From positions 4,286,934 through 4,350,933 of the forward strand of contig NC_019703.1 of NCBI RefSeq assembly GCF_000317045.1: a stretch of DNA of 64,000 nucleotides, read 5' to 3'. Source of the DNA: Geitlerinema sp. PCC 7407. Its GTDB lineage: Bacteria; Cyanobacteriota; Cyanobacteriia; PCC-7407. The notes below the pieces were generated by a model. It was given only the letters and a program-made list of their open reading frames with translations. It did not search any database and had not been told where the DNA came from. The translations under genes and the position numbers were made by a program. Position 1 is the first letter of the stretch; every line of letters starts with the position of its first letter. Shown one piece after another: positions 30,013 through 39,072 of the stretch.

Positions 30013-31233
30013 ATGCCGCAACCGTCCGTTCGACATGTCTTTGTTTTCTTAGAAATTTTTTCCTGCGAGGGCGGCATTCAGTCCTATGTCAAAGACATTT
30101 TGCGGGCCTACGATGAGGCAGTAACGGCTGAGGGCTCGCAGCAATCTCAGGCTGACGTTTTGCTGCTGCGAGACGGCCCCGACTGCCCCAATCCCTGGGC
30201 TACCAGCCCAGCGTTTCGGTTTCACTACCTCAAGTCGTCCTTGCCGCAGTTGGGACGAGGGCGTCTGGCGATCGCCCTGCTGAGGGTCCTGCTGCTGCGC
30301 CGCCCTGCGCGCGTGTTTTGCGGCCACATCAAGCTGGCGCCGCTGGTGCGATCGCTGTGTCAGCTCACCGGCACCCCCTACACGGTCCTCACCTACGGCA
30401 AAGAAGTCTGGGAGCCTCTCCCGCCGCGATCGCAGCAAGCCTTGCAGCAAGCAGACACCGTGTGGACCATTAGCCGCTACAGCCGCGATCGCGCCTGCCG
30501 CGCCAATCACCTGGATCCAGCGCAGTTTCGGATGGTGCCCTGCGCCGTCGATGGCGCTCTCTTTACCCCCGGCCCCAAATCTGCCGAGCTGGTGGCCCGC
30601 TACGGCCTAGCCAACGCGCGCGTCCTGATGACCGTTGCTCGCCTGTGGTCCGGCGATATTTACAAAGGCGTTGACGTGACGATCCGGGCGCTGCCCGCGA
30701 TCCTGCGCGCCTTTCCCGACGTAAAGTATTTGGTGATCGGGCGCGGGGACGATCAGCCGCGTCTGGCTCGCTTGGCCGCCGAGATGGGCGTTGCCGACCG
30801 GGTGATTTTTGCTGGATTTGTGCCCACCGAGGCCCTCGTTGACCACTATCGCCTGGCTGACGCCTACGTCATGCCCTCCCAGGAGGGCTTTGGCATTGTT
30901 TACCTCGAAGCACTGGCCTGCGGAGTGCCGGTGCTGGCCGGCGATGATGACGGCTCTGCCGACCCGCTCCAGGACGGCCGCCTGGGCTGGCCAGTCCCCC
31001 ATCGCGATCCGGAAGCCGTCGCTGCTGCCTGCTGCGAAATCTTGGCGGGGCAGGATCGGCGCTGTGATGGGCCGTGGCTTCGCCAAGAAGCGCTCAAAGT
31101 CTTTGGCAAAGAAGCCTTTCGGCGCTGCGTGGTGCGGCTGCTCGAGCCGATCCCGCCAGCAGCTGACCCCAAGAACCGATCACCGATCGAGGCAGTGTCC
31201 TCCCGATCGGCGTCGTCGGGCGATCGCCCCTAG
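30013..31233 (+). CDS. Glycosyltransferase family 4 protein
   Basis: A GT-B glycosyltransferase of family GT4. The N-terminal acceptor domain has the glycine loop EGGIQSYVKDIL. The donor domain has MTVARLWSGDIYKGVDV, then GRGDDQPRL and the EGFGIVYLEALACGVPVL motif, in which the two Glu residues bind the nucleotide sugar. No membrane segment is visible. Nucleotide sugar and acceptor are unknown, but the gmd-like gene upstream points to cell-surface glycans. The ATG at 30013 is chosen; frames beginning at GTG 30001 or TTG 29968 are possible but lack better ribosome-binding sites. The last 20 residues are low-complexity. Confidence 0.87.
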   Translation: MPQPSVRHVFVFLEIFSCEGGIQSYVKDILRAYDEAVTAEGSQQSQADVLLLRDGPDCPNPWATSPAFRFHYLKSSLPQLGRGRLAIALLRVLLLRRPARVFCGHIKLAPLVRSLCQLTGTPYTVLTYGKEVWEPLPPRSQQALQQADTVWTISRYSRDRACRANHLDPAQFRMVPCAVDGALFTPGPKSAELVARYGLANARVLMTVARLWSGDIYKGVDVTIRALPAILRAFPDVKYLVIGRGDDQPRLARLAAEMGVADRVIFAGFVPTEALVDHYRLADAYVMPSQEGFGIVYLEALACGVPVLAGDDDGSADPLQDGRLGWPVPHRDPEAVAAACCEILAGQDRRCDGPWLRQEALKVFGKEAFRRCVVRLLEPIPPAADPKNRSPIEAVSSRSASSGDRP

Positions 31234-31356
31234 ACCCGCGGGGGAAGCAACGCTCGGGCAATCGCGAGTAGGATAGAAAATAGGTCGCTCGTCTAACCCC
31301 ATAGACCCCTGCGAGCGATCGATTGCAGATCGTTTGGATGCGCAGAGGAGGCGAGC

Positions 31357-31737
31357 GTGAACCTAGACGGCCCCAAATCGTTTCAACTTAATTTGTCCAA
31401 TTTTGGCTGCTCCCTAACCGCGATCGCCCTCATTTGGCTCCTCATCACCATCGGTGCTGGCTGGCTAGTGAAGTCCCTTTTCGTCTTGATGGGCCTGCTG
31501 ATTTTGGCGCCTATTGTGGGGTTTTTCGCCTTTCGCTGGTGGCTCAAGCGCAATCTGGTCCAGGAAAACTGCCCCGTCTGCAACTATCCCCTGGCGGGCT
31601 TCAACCAAGCAGCGCTGCAGTGTCCCTCCTGCGGCGAAGCCTTGACGGTCACCCACGGCCACATCGAGCGCCCCACGCCACCCGGAACGGTGGACGTCGA
31701 AGCGATCGAGGTGCCGACCAAGCTGCTAGAAGACTAG
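31357..31737 (+). CDS. Small membrane protein with zinc ribbon
   Basis: The 126-residue product has two adjacent transmembrane helices (about residues 19-38 and 40-60) and then a zinc ribbon with two CxxC pairs (ENCPVCNYPL and LQCPSCGEAL). It closes with an acidic tail. The GTG start at 31357 has a good site (AGAGGAGG). Conserved proteins of this plan occur in cyanobacteria; function unknown. It differs in topology from the other ribbon protein at 14.6 kb, which has the ribbon first. Confidence 0.78.
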   Translation: MNLDGPKSFQLNLSNFGCSLTAIALIWLLITIGAGWLVKSLFVLMGLLILAPIVGFFAFRWWLKRNLVQENCPVCNYPLAGFNQAALQCPSCGEALTVTHGHIERPTPPGTVDVEAIEVPTKLLED

Positions 31738-31848
31738 GATCGACCCGCCCAGCGCTCCCCATCTGGGCTGGGGCGAACCCAGCGGAAAGTGAGCAGCCTG
31801 GGCGGTCATCCTAGATGTCGCGTCGGCAAAAAATGAATCGGCGAAAGA

Positions 31849-32268
31849 TTAAAGGTGGGAGATAGAGAGCTTGTAGCTGTACTGGCCCGGGCTGCGGTTG
31901 CCGATGAAGAGGGTGTAGGAGCCCTTGGCCCAGAAGCCAGGCACCTCGACAACACCCCCCGAGAAGCCGTCGGCTTGGACGCAGGTTGTGCGGCCACCGG
32001 CTTCTTGGATCATTAGGGTCGGCTGCCCTTCGCCCTCAACGGTGAAGCGCAGGTTGTCAAAGTCGTCGGCTAGGGTGACAACGTGGCTAGGAGCGATCGC
32101 AATGCTGCCGCACGGGCTGCTCTCCGTGGCGCTGACGGTGCTTTCGACAACCAGCGGATTGGCGGAATTTTCTGTAATGTTGAGGGTTTCAGCTTTTGCG
32201 CTCGTGGCGATCGCTAAGCTGGCGATCGCGGCCGGAACCATCGTCCACACGTGACGGAATTTCATCAT
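31849..32268 (-). CDS. Secreted PPC-like small protein
   Basis: A 139-residue exported protein: signal peptide MMKFRHVWTMVPAAIASLAI ending near SAKAE, then a beta-rich domain. The C-terminal end (FWAKGSYTLFIGNRSPGQYSYKLSIS) has the pattern of bacterial pre-peptidase C-terminal domains, which are small accessory beta-sandwiches. Two Cys residues (SPCGS and TTCVQ) could form a disulphide. The start at tandem ATGs (32268) has an excellent GGGGAGGG site; a longer frame to 32313 is not preferred. Function unknown. Confidence 0.75.
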   Translation of the reverse strand: MMKFRHVWTMVPAAIASLAIATSAKAETLNITENSANPLVVESTVSATESSPCGSIAIAPSHVVTLADDFDNLRFTVEGEGQPTLMIQEAGGRTTCVQADGFSGGVVEVPGFWAKGSYTLFIGNRSPGQYSYKLSISHL

Positions 32269-32487
32269 TACCCTCCCCCATTGCCGAAAAAGCTTGACGA
32301 GACCCAAAATCAAGCAGATTTAGGAATACTCTCGTCCTTAATTTCATCCTAGGGTCGCTCTTTGGGGTTTGGGGAGCCCAGGGTTCAGATCCCTGAGTGT
32401 CACATATCACCCGCCAAAACGCGAGATCGGTTCCACTGGGGCAGGGGTCTCTCGCTAGACTGCTTTCAGAGAGCTCGTCCCACTGCC

Positions 32488-33537
32488 ATGTCCCAATCAA
32501 ACCCATGGATCGCCGTGAATCTTTCAGTCTGCCTGCCTGGGCTGGGCCACATCTACGCTGCCCAGTATCCCAAGGCCGGGGCGTGGTTCCTGGGGACGCT
32601 CGGCTGCGCGCTGCTGGCGCTGCGATGCGTCTTTGCGGCAGAGGGAAATACAGCGGTGGGGCTGTTTTTTGCGGGGGCGGCGGTGGTGGTCTACGCGAGC
32701 TGTCTGCTGGACGCGTACTACTGTCTCTCAGAAGGAGCGCCGCCCGCCTTTCCGCGATCGCGCGATCGCTGGTTTGCTGTCTTTTTGTCCCAGGTGCTGC
32801 CTGGCCTCGGTCACCTCTATCTCCAGCGGCTGGGGCTGGGTGCGGTGCTGATGGTGGCGATGATTGTTGCCAGTAATATAGCCAGTCAGTCAGCGCTCTG
32901 GATCGCAGTGCCGCCGACCATTGCGGCGATCGCCTGCTGTAGCGCCTATCAGGTCAACACGTCGCCCCGCTCTCGCAGCAAAACTCTCATCACAGCGATC
33001 GTGATTTTGCTGTTGGTGGTGCGCCTTGGCGTGGCATCTTTGCCCCTGGCCCTGAATGCGCAGCTTGAGCGATTTGTGGTGCCGAGCGGATCCATGCAGC
33101 CGACCCTGCAAGTGGGCGATCGCATGTTTGTTCGCAAAAGCGCCGCCTACCGTCCTCAGCTGGGCGATCTCATTGTGTTTCGATCGCCCCGCGCAGCTCG
33201 TAGCAGCGCCCCGCAGAGCAGCAGAAACAATCAATCAGAAACCTTCTTTGTCAAACGCGTGATCGGCACACCGGGCCAAACGATCGAGGTGCAGGGAGGG
33301 CAAGTCTACCTCAACGGCCAGGCGATCGACGAACCCTACCTCACCGAAGCACCGCGCTATCGTCTCGCCCCCGTGACCCTCGGCCCTGATCAATACTTCG
33401 TCCTGGGGGACAACCGCAACAACAGCTACGACTCCCATGTCTGGGGGCCGATGAATCAATCCGTCATTGTCGGCCAAGCTTACAAAATCTATTGGCCCCT
33501 CGACCGGAGCCAATCGCTGCTGCCCGAGGACCGCTGA
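32488..33537 (+). CDS. lepB: Signal peptidase I with N-terminal multi-helix domain
   Basis: The C-terminal part (about residues 170-349) is a type I signal peptidase. It has a membrane anchor, the Ser nucleophile Ser202 in VVPSGSMQPTL, Lys256 in FFVKRVIGTPG and the late motif VLGDNRNNSYDSHVWG. It removes signal peptides of exported proteins. Ahead of this lies an unusual membrane domain of about 160 residues holding two related units, each beginning with an LPGLGH(I/L)Y motif (residues 16-23 and 104-111). That domain resembles small TM2-like membrane proteins. The ATG at 32488 is preferred over an in-frame upstream ATG at 32362, which lacks any family match. It is convergent with a beta-barrel-like gene 19 bp away. 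Confidence 0.88.
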   Translation: MSQSNPWIAVNLSVCLPGLGHIYAAQYPKAGAWFLGTLGCALLALRCVFAAEGNTAVGLFFAGAAVVVYASCLLDAYYCLSEGAPPAFPRSRDRWFAVFLSQVLPGLGHLYLQRLGLGAVLMVAMIVASNIASQSALWIAVPPTIAAIACCSAYQVNTSPRSRSKTLITAIVILLLVVRLGVASLPLALNAQLERFVVPSGSMQPTLQVGDRMFVRKSAAYRPQLGDLIVFRSPRAARSSAPQSSRNNQSETFFVKRVIGTPGQTIEVQGGQVYLNGQAIDEPYLTEAPRYRLAPVTLGPDQYFVLGDNRNNSYDSHVWGPMNQSVIVGQAYKIYWPLDRSQSLLPEDR

Positions 33538-33556
33538 CAGTCGCGATCGCAGCTCC

Positions 33557-34078
33557 CTAGAACCGGAGGCCCACGCCACCCTGAAGGGAGACGGCGCTGC
33601 CCCCTTCCCGGAAGCCATTGAAGCCAATGATGGCATTTCCAAAAATCACGGTGTTGCTGTTGGGGACCACATAGTCAATGCCCGGCTGCAGCGCAAAGCT
33701 ATCGCGATTGCCCACCGGAGTATTGCCGCTGACAAAGGCAACGCCAGCGCCCAGATAGGCCGTGGTTTGCCAGTTCAGGGGCAGATCGTAGGAAACCGTC
33801 GGCACGATCGCCGTCCCGTCCCCAATGATGGCCTGGGTTCGCAGAGACACCGGCGCTTCCAGGAGGCGGTAGCGCAGCGCGATCACCCCAGCGATTTCTC
33901 GATCTTCCTCCACGCCGTCACCCTCAGTCAAGCCCACCGAAGGGCCAACGCCGACATAGCTACCGTAGGCTGCCTGGGCGTGACTGGGAGCCTGGACACC
34001 TAGCACCAACCCCGTAGCGAGGGCCACGCTGCTGACCAGGGCTGCGCTAAAACCGAGTCGCTGATTCTGGGGACGCAT
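33557..34078 (-). CDS. Putative outer-membrane beta-barrel protein
   Basis: The 173-residue protein has a clear signal peptide (ALVSSVALATGLVLGV... cut near SHAQA). The rest alternates polar and hydrophobic residues in short beta-strand-like runs (GYVGVGPSVGL-like, VIALRYRLLEAPVSLRTQ, TAYLGAGVAFVSG). It ends in GLRF with a terminal Phe, as in many outer-membrane barrels. Length would suit an eight-stranded barrel. The start ATG at 34078 has a good GAGGAG site. No enzyme motif is visible. Confidence in the fold is moderate. Confidence 0.72.
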   Translation of the reverse strand: MRPQNQRLGFSAALVSSVALATGLVLGVQAPSHAQAAYGSYVGVGPSVGLTEGDGVEEDREIAGVIALRYRLLEAPVSLRTQAIIGDGTAIVPTVSYDLPLNWQTTAYLGAGVAFVSGNTPVGNRDSFALQPGIDYVVPNSNTVIFGNAIIGFNGFREGGSAVSLQGGVGLRF

Positions 34079-34299
34079 CGTTATCAACTCCTCACTGTTT
34101 GTGAAATTCAGCCTGCGGGCCGGGTTTGCCCAGTTCACGGCCTAGCTTGCCGCTGCGACGAACGCTCATCGCGGCTTGCTCCGTGCAACTTAACGACAAC
34201 CACGGCTCTATTCAATCAAATTGACAATTTATTGCCCGTAGATTGTTATCTATTTTGACACTCTCCGGCAGGAAATGAGCGCTTCCTAGCTGATACCTG

Positions 34300-35484
34300 C
34301 TAAGCGGCAGACTGAGGGCTGCGGGTCAGGCGGGCGATCAGTTGCTTGCCCAAGCGCAGACCGGGCTGCTCGATGCTGTGAAAGGTGATTTCAGCCAAAA
34401 GATAGGTCACAGCGGTCGTCAAGGAAAAAGCAAAAAGAATCTTGAGGGTACTAAAGAAAGGGTCCGCATTTTGCTGAATCCAAGGCGTGGCTGCTAGCTG
34501 CGGTCCCAGGAGACGCAGCACCAAAAAGTGCAGAAGATAGATGCTGTAAGAGACTTTGCCGAGCCGGATCAAGAGGGGATTGACCAGCCAGATCCTGGAC
34601 TGAAGCGCCAGGGAGAAGGTGAAGGCAAGCCAAGCGAGAGAAAAAAGCAAAAGCACATCACCAAAGCGCCGCATAGCTGCCAGCATTAGCATGGCGGCAA
34701 TCCAAAGCAGCGATCGCGAAAATTGGCGTTTTTGCCCCGGGCTAATCGGTACACTCAACAGCTTTTGGAATAGGAAAAAGAGGCAGATTCCCAATCCAAA
34801 AACAAACAGTTCTCGAGGCAGCCAAAATACATTGAAGTAGTGATCTAGAAGTCGATGATATCTTTCATCTGCTTGGGGCATAGCGATCGCCAGGCCCATT
34901 TCGCTCAAAATCAAGCCGCCCATGTAGGCCAAGCAGGTAAAGTTTAGTGCCTTTGAGAGATTGGTGATTTTGCAAAAAAGAAAGGGAATGAGGCAATAAA
35001 AACTCATTTCAATCGCAATGGACCAGCCACCATCTACAACGGAGGTAATGGCGTCGGGTTTCCAAGCATTCAGAAACGTGATGGCAAGTCCAATATCATC
35101 CCAGCCAATGCCGTCAGGGGCCCAGGTTCTCGGACTCATTCCGCGCCAAAGAAAATTAACGATCAAGACGGCATAAAAGAGTGGCGCGATTCGAAAAAAA
35201 CGCCGGATCCAAAAGAAAAGAATGGGGCGATCGTCTGTGCGCGATCGCTGCTGATAGGACAGAAACAGCGTGAACGCGCTCAGGAGATAAAAAAGCTGTA
35301 CCCCCTTGTCGCCAAAGGCTGCAACCAGCCGGACAGGCTCCCAGGTCGGGCCCACATAATCCAGGATGTGGATGGCAATCACTCCTAGACAGGCAAGACC
35401 TCGCAGGGCGTCAATGAACGCGTATTTTTGGATGTCTGCTGTTGGGGGAGCCTGGATCGTCGAGAGGAGGGCGTTGGAGGTCAT
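34300..35484 (-). CDS. Acyltransferase 3 family membrane protein (OafA/YrhL type)
   Basis: A 394-residue polytopic protein with about ten membrane helices. The family opening is FIDALRGLACLGVIAIHIL with the conserved Arg and His. Further family-like elements are VQLFYLLSAFTLFLSYQQR and WSIAIEMSFYCLIPFLF, and KVSYSIYLLHFLVLRLL near the end. These enzymes transfer acyl groups (often acetyl) onto sugars of surface polysaccharides or lipids. The exact substrate cannot be read. There is a GGAGG site before the ATG. It stands alone, divergent from truB. Confidence 0.9.
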   Translation of the reverse strand: MTSNALLSTIQAPPTADIQKYAFIDALRGLACLGVIAIHILDYVGPTWEPVRLVAAFGDKGVQLFYLLSAFTLFLSYQQRSRTDDRPILFFWIRRFFRIAPLFYAVLIVNFLWRGMSPRTWAPDGIGWDDIGLAITFLNAWKPDAITSVVDGGWSIAIEMSFYCLIPFLFCKITNLSKALNFTCLAYMGGLILSEMGLAIAMPQADERYHRLLDHYFNVFWLPRELFVFGLGICLFFLFQKLLSVPISPGQKRQFSRSLLWIAAMLMLAAMRRFGDVLLLFSLAWLAFTFSLALQSRIWLVNPLLIRLGKVSYSIYLLHFLVLRLLGPQLAATPWIQQNADPFFSTLKILFAFSLTTAVTYLLAEITFHSIEQPGLRLGKQLIARLTRSPQSAA

Positions 35485-35710
35485 GGGCGATCGCTTGGCA
35501 CAACAGGAACGAAGATTTTACGGCACGATGAAGCAGACTAGCTCTACAGTTAGGCAGATCTTCGAAACAGACTTTGTGGGCAGAAGCAGCACGGCTGAGG
35601 CAGCGGACACCAGAGTAAACTGAAGCTTCGTCTATTTCTCGAGCCCTGGCACCGGAGGAGCCGATTTCGGCGCGCAGCCTTCGCCACAGGAGAAAGTTGC
35701 AGGAGGATTT

Positions 35711-36616
35711 GTGCAAGGTTTCGTCAATCTCAACAAGCCAGCTGGCTGGACATCCCATGACTGCGTGGCCAAGGTCCGCAAGCTGTTGCGCACCAAGCGA
35801 GTAGGCCACGGGGGCACCCTGGACCCAGCAGCTACGGGCGTGCTGCCCATTGCGGTGGGCAAAGCCACGCGCCTGCTGCAATATTTGCCGGAGGACAAGG
35901 CTTACCGGGCAACAGTACGCTTTGGGGTGACGACAGCAACCGATGACCTAGAGGGCGATGTGCTCTCCCAGCAGGCAGCGCCCGACTTGACGCTTGAGGC
36001 GATCGCCCCCCTCCTGACGCAGTTTTTGGGCACCATTAACCAAATTCCGCCCCGCTACAGCGCCATCCAGGTCGACGGCAAGCGACTCTATGACCGCGCG
36101 CGGGCGGGCGAAGACTTTGAGGTCCCAGCACGGACGGTCGAGGTCTACGATATTCGGGTTCTGGAGTGGCGATCGCAGGCGTATCCCGAGCTGGATCTGG
36201 AGATCGCCTGCGGCCCCGGCACCTATATTCGCTCGATCGCGCGAGACCTGGGCGCCGCCGCAGGCACCGGCGCGGCGCTAGCCCAGCTCCAGCGCACCGC
36301 AAGCTGCGGGTTTCGCCTCCAGGACAGCCTGAGCCTGGAGGAGCTGGCAGCGGCCCTAGAGGGCGATCGCCTGCCGCTCACCGAGCCCAACGACGCCTTG
36401 CGGCACCTGCCGACGATTCAGCTATCCGAGCCCCTCGTGGCCCTGTGGCTCAACGGTCGTCGCCTGCCCCTAGCAGAGCTGGGAGACCTCGAGCCTGGGA
36501 TAGCCACCGCTCCGAGCGTGCGCATCCAGGACCCAGCGGGTACGTTCCTGGGCATTGCCGCGATCGCCCTCGACGCTGAGCCAGCGCTGCTTGTGCCCAA
36601 GCTGGTTTTTAACTGA
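35711..36616 (+). CDS. truB: tRNA pseudouridine(55) synthase
   Basis: TruB makes the universal pseudouridine 55 in the T loop of tRNAs. The catalytic Asp38 is in GHGGTLDPAATGVL, and downstream motifs YRATVRFG, GTINQIPPRYSAIQVDG and CGPGTYIRSIARDLG are all present. The 301 residues include a C-terminal PUA-like part. It begins at a GTG with a textbook AGGAGG site 5 bases away. It is convergent with the RodZ-like gene, 19 bp between stops. Confidence 0.95.
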   Translation: MQGFVNLNKPAGWTSHDCVAKVRKLLRTKRVGHGGTLDPAATGVLPIAVGKATRLLQYLPEDKAYRATVRFGVTTATDDLEGDVLSQQAAPDLTLEAIAPLLTQFLGTINQIPPRYSAIQVDGKRLYDRARAGEDFEVPARTVEVYDIRVLEWRSQAYPELDLEIACGPGTYIRSIARDLGAAAGTGAALAQLQRTASCGFRLQDSLSLEELAAALEGDRLPLTEPNDALRHLPTIQLSEPLVALWLNGRRLPLAELGDLEPGIATAPSVRIQDPAGTFLGIAAIALDAEPALLVPKLVFN

Positions 36617-36635
36617 GGCTGAAGCAGGCGATCGC

Positions 36636-37706
36636 CTAGAAATTCATCGCTTCCGGCGGAGCAATGTCTCCGCCCACCGACACACCACCCCGAGAAGACT
36701 GGAGTCCCGGCGTACTGATCGGGGCCGGGTCGCTCAGGGACGAAGATTGATCCGAAGGCGTAACCGGATCATTGAGCGGATGGGACGACGTGTCTGGCGC
36801 AGACTGCTGAGAAATCCAGAATAGGCCGCCCACTGCGCCCGCCATCAGGGCAGCATACCCCAGGTACAGATGCGCCGAGCCCAGGCCTTCCATGCCACCG
36901 CTGCTGGAGTTTTGGCCAGTTGTTTCCGGGTGATACCACGATGGAATAACGGACTTCACTGGGTCAGGAGCTGGCAGGGAAGCCGCCAGAACGCCGCCAT
37001 CGAGTTTGAGGGCGTTGCCGATGCGGCGGATAAACCCGCGCACATACACGTCCTCCGGCAGCAGGCCCATGTTGCCATCCTCCAGCGCCTTGATCAGATG
37101 CATCGGCACCAGCGTTTGATTGTGGAGCTGCGTGACCGAGAGCGAGGCCGCCTCTCGAGCCTGGCGCAGGGTTTGGCCAATTTCCTTGAGGGCTGTTTCT
37201 CGGCTGGCTTCTAACAGTTGTTCTTGTTCGACGGCGCTGAGCCGTTTTTTCGGCTTGTTAGCAGGCCGGAAGAAGGGCGTGGGCACATCCTGATCCAAAG
37301 CTTCGGCCTGGGTGTCCACCGTGGTGTCTACCTCAGGCGTCAGCGCCGTCGCGGAGATCTGGAGCAGATGGGGCGATGGCGGGGGAGCAGGCGGCGGCAC
37401 AGGCCGACCGGCTGCCGCAGTGGTGCCGCTGACGGGCGGAGCACTCGTCTGGGCGATCGCCATCGACTGGGTCAGATAGCGACAAGCCAGCCGAATGGCT
37501 TCTCGGCCCACGGTTTTGACCAAAACTTGGGCGCTTTCCGCCGCTTCTCCCAGCAAGACTTGCAAACCTGCCAGCGATCGCCCATAGACATCGCTTTGCT
37601 GAAACTCCGCCTCGATTTGGCCCACCAGTGACTGCAAATACTCTTGAGAAATCTCAACGGCTGGGCTACTTGCGCTATCCAAGGAATAAATAGGCTTCAA
37701 AACCAC
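36636..37706 (-). CDS. RodZ-like helix-turn-helix membrane protein
   Basis: The 356-residue protein has a Cro/C1-like helix-turn-helix of the RodZ type (about residues 176-236: IGQTLRQAREAASLSVTQLH, then LPEDVYVRGFIRRI). One transmembrane helix (about 279-298) and a Ser/Pro-rich outer tail follow. RodZ links MreB filaments to the wall machinery and affects cell shape. Unlike classic RodZ, the HTH is preceded by about 170 extra residues: a helical stretch (1-85) and a Pro-rich linker. The start is GTG. It could instead be a membrane-bound regulator. mreB is not nearby. Confidence 0.78.
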   Translation of the reverse strand: MVLKPIYSLDSASSPAVEISQEYLQSLVGQIEAEFQQSDVYGRSLAGLQVLLGEAAESAQVLVKTVGREAIRLACRYLTQSMAIAQTSAPPVSGTTAAAGRPVPPPAPPPSPHLLQISATALTPEVDTTVDTQAEALDQDVPTPFFRPANKPKKRLSAVEQEQLLEASRETALKEIGQTLRQAREAASLSVTQLHNQTLVPMHLIKALEDGNMGLLPEDVYVRGFIRRIGNALKLDGGVLAASLPAPDPVKSVIPSWYHPETTGQNSSSGGMEGLGSAHLYLGYAALMAGAVGGLFWISQQSAPDTSSHPLNDPVTPSDQSSSLSDPAPISTPGLQSSRGGVSVGGDIAPPEAMNF

Positions 37707-38937
37707 GATTGCACGGCCTCCACACTACCGACTGAACAGGACTTGCAAAGGAATCGCGGCAGGCGGAAACAGTCCCCAGGCTCCACCTCACCACCAAGCC
37801 AGCTTCCGGACTGAAAATTGGCCTACCCCCTCTATTCAGAGCCTTTCCTGCCTCTCCGGACAATCTAGACAACCGCTGGCTTTGGCCCGCCCAGCCTCAG
37901 CTACCAAAACCAAGCCGGCCCGCTGGGCAGCAGGCCGGCTTGAATCAACGTGATTGCAGTGCATCGAGACGAGACTATACTCCCAAGAAACCAAGCCACT
38001 TAGGCAAGAGCAACTCTGTGGCCCTGCCAGCGAGGCCCTGTCAGTAAGGGCGGCTTTCGGACTCGCAGTCCCGCGCCAGGCATCGCTCTAGAAACTGAAC
38101 TTGATACAGTGACCAAAAACGTTTGGGACTCATAATCAGAGGACTGGAGTTATCAAAAAGGGGCTGATTGAGATACTTCCAGAGGGGAAAGCGGAGGCTG
38201 CTATGTTTGGGATCCATGGGTGGAACGCTTGGAATGAAATGTATCGAGTGCTACAGACAACCAATCCCTCAGCAATTAGACTTTCTGGCCTGTTGTCTGT
38301 TCACTCTAATTTGCCAAAATCTTCGAGGGTTGCGTTAGTCAGGATCACGGAACCCTTGACAATTTTTATTGCTGAAATCTATTCGCATCCGGGAACTTTC
38401 GAAATTCTTCCCAGCGCGCTTTTCAACTGACAGGCACAATTCGGTCAAAAATCTCGCGTTTGGGCTGGTTTTGGGGCGATCGCGCCCTATGAAACGAACT
38501 AAAAACCAGTGTGAAGTTTGGCTTGATTTGAGTCATATAACCTTAACAAAGCGCGGCAAGAGATTCTCTGGTTTGGTAACAAGTCTGTTACCTACTGGAA
38601 CGACAATTTAGACAGAAACGGCAAGGCACAGAGGGCAATGCTTCTTGACGAGCGGGCTCGTTAGCAGCTCAATCGGGTGAGAAGCGCGGCGATCGCGCGT
38701 CATCGGCTTCTTGGACTCGCTAGAGCAGCTTGTTCGAGGATTCAGCTTTATTGAGCCGGATTTCGCAGGAGAGTGACATCTGTTTGAAGAGGCAAAGTGA
38801 GTCTCTGCTTCTCTACCCAAAGAGGGAGCAGCCTCAGCCTTGATTTCGCTGCGGTTTGCCCCCTGATTGCGCTCCAGACTTCTGGCGCGATCGCGCTTTG
38901 GCAGGCCGGTGAGCAGTTTGAGTAGCCCTTGCAAACG
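37707..38937. other. Gene-poor region of 1.2 kb with inverted repeats
   Basis: No open frame here looks like a real protein; those at 38203-38430 (+) and 38608-38934 (-) have random composition. Inverted repeats seen: AAGCCGGCC (37912-37920)/GGCCGGCTT (37933-37941), followed on the minus strand by GGTTTTGG; ACAGACAAC (38253-38261)/GTTGTCTGT (38292-38300) with a 30-base loop; GGTAAC/GTTACC (38575-38592). A promoter-like TTGACA (38356-38361) with TATTCG 18 bases later faces right. These could belong to small RNAs or to decayed mobile DNA. I recognised none of the standard RNA families. Confidence 0.5.
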
Positions 38938-38972
38938 AAAAAGGCATTCCCTCGCTTCAGGAATGCCTTTTT
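38938..38972 (-). terminator. Intrinsic terminator of tRNA-Leu
   Basis: A 13-bp perfect stem, AAAAAGGCATTCC (38938-38950) with GGAATGCCTTTTT (38960-38972), and a 9-base loop. On the minus strand it ends in five T's, 18 bases after the tRNA. It is the strongest terminator-like structure in the window; it also works in the other direction. Confidence 0.85.
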
Positions 38973-38990
38973 CGCTTTGTATTACTTAGA

Positions 38991-39072
38991 TGCGGACGAA
39001 AGGACTTGAACCTTCACGCCTTGCGGCACTAGAACCTAAATCTAGCGCGTCTACCAATTCCGCCACGTCCGC
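38991..39072 (-). tRNA. tRNA-Leu (anticodon UAG)
   Basis: The 82-nt gene folds as a class II tRNA. The acceptor stem is GCGGACG/CGTCCGC with discriminator A. The anticodon stem CTAGA/TCTAG has loop TTTAGGT giving anticodon UAG. There is a long variable arm (TGCCGCAAGGCG) and a T arm with GGTTCAAGTCC. It reads CUA and probably other CUN leucine codons. CCA is not encoded. A TATGAT -10 lies just upstream and a strong terminator downstream, so it is a single-gene unit. Confidence 0.96.

Noticed and set aside
38101-38160. tRNA-like stretch containing GGGACTCATAATCAGAGG
   Set aside because: It does not fold into an acceptor stem or a proper anticodon arm.
38203-38430. 75-codon plus-strand frame in the gene-poor region
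   Set aside because: Random-looking composition and no motif; kept only as part of the spacer description.
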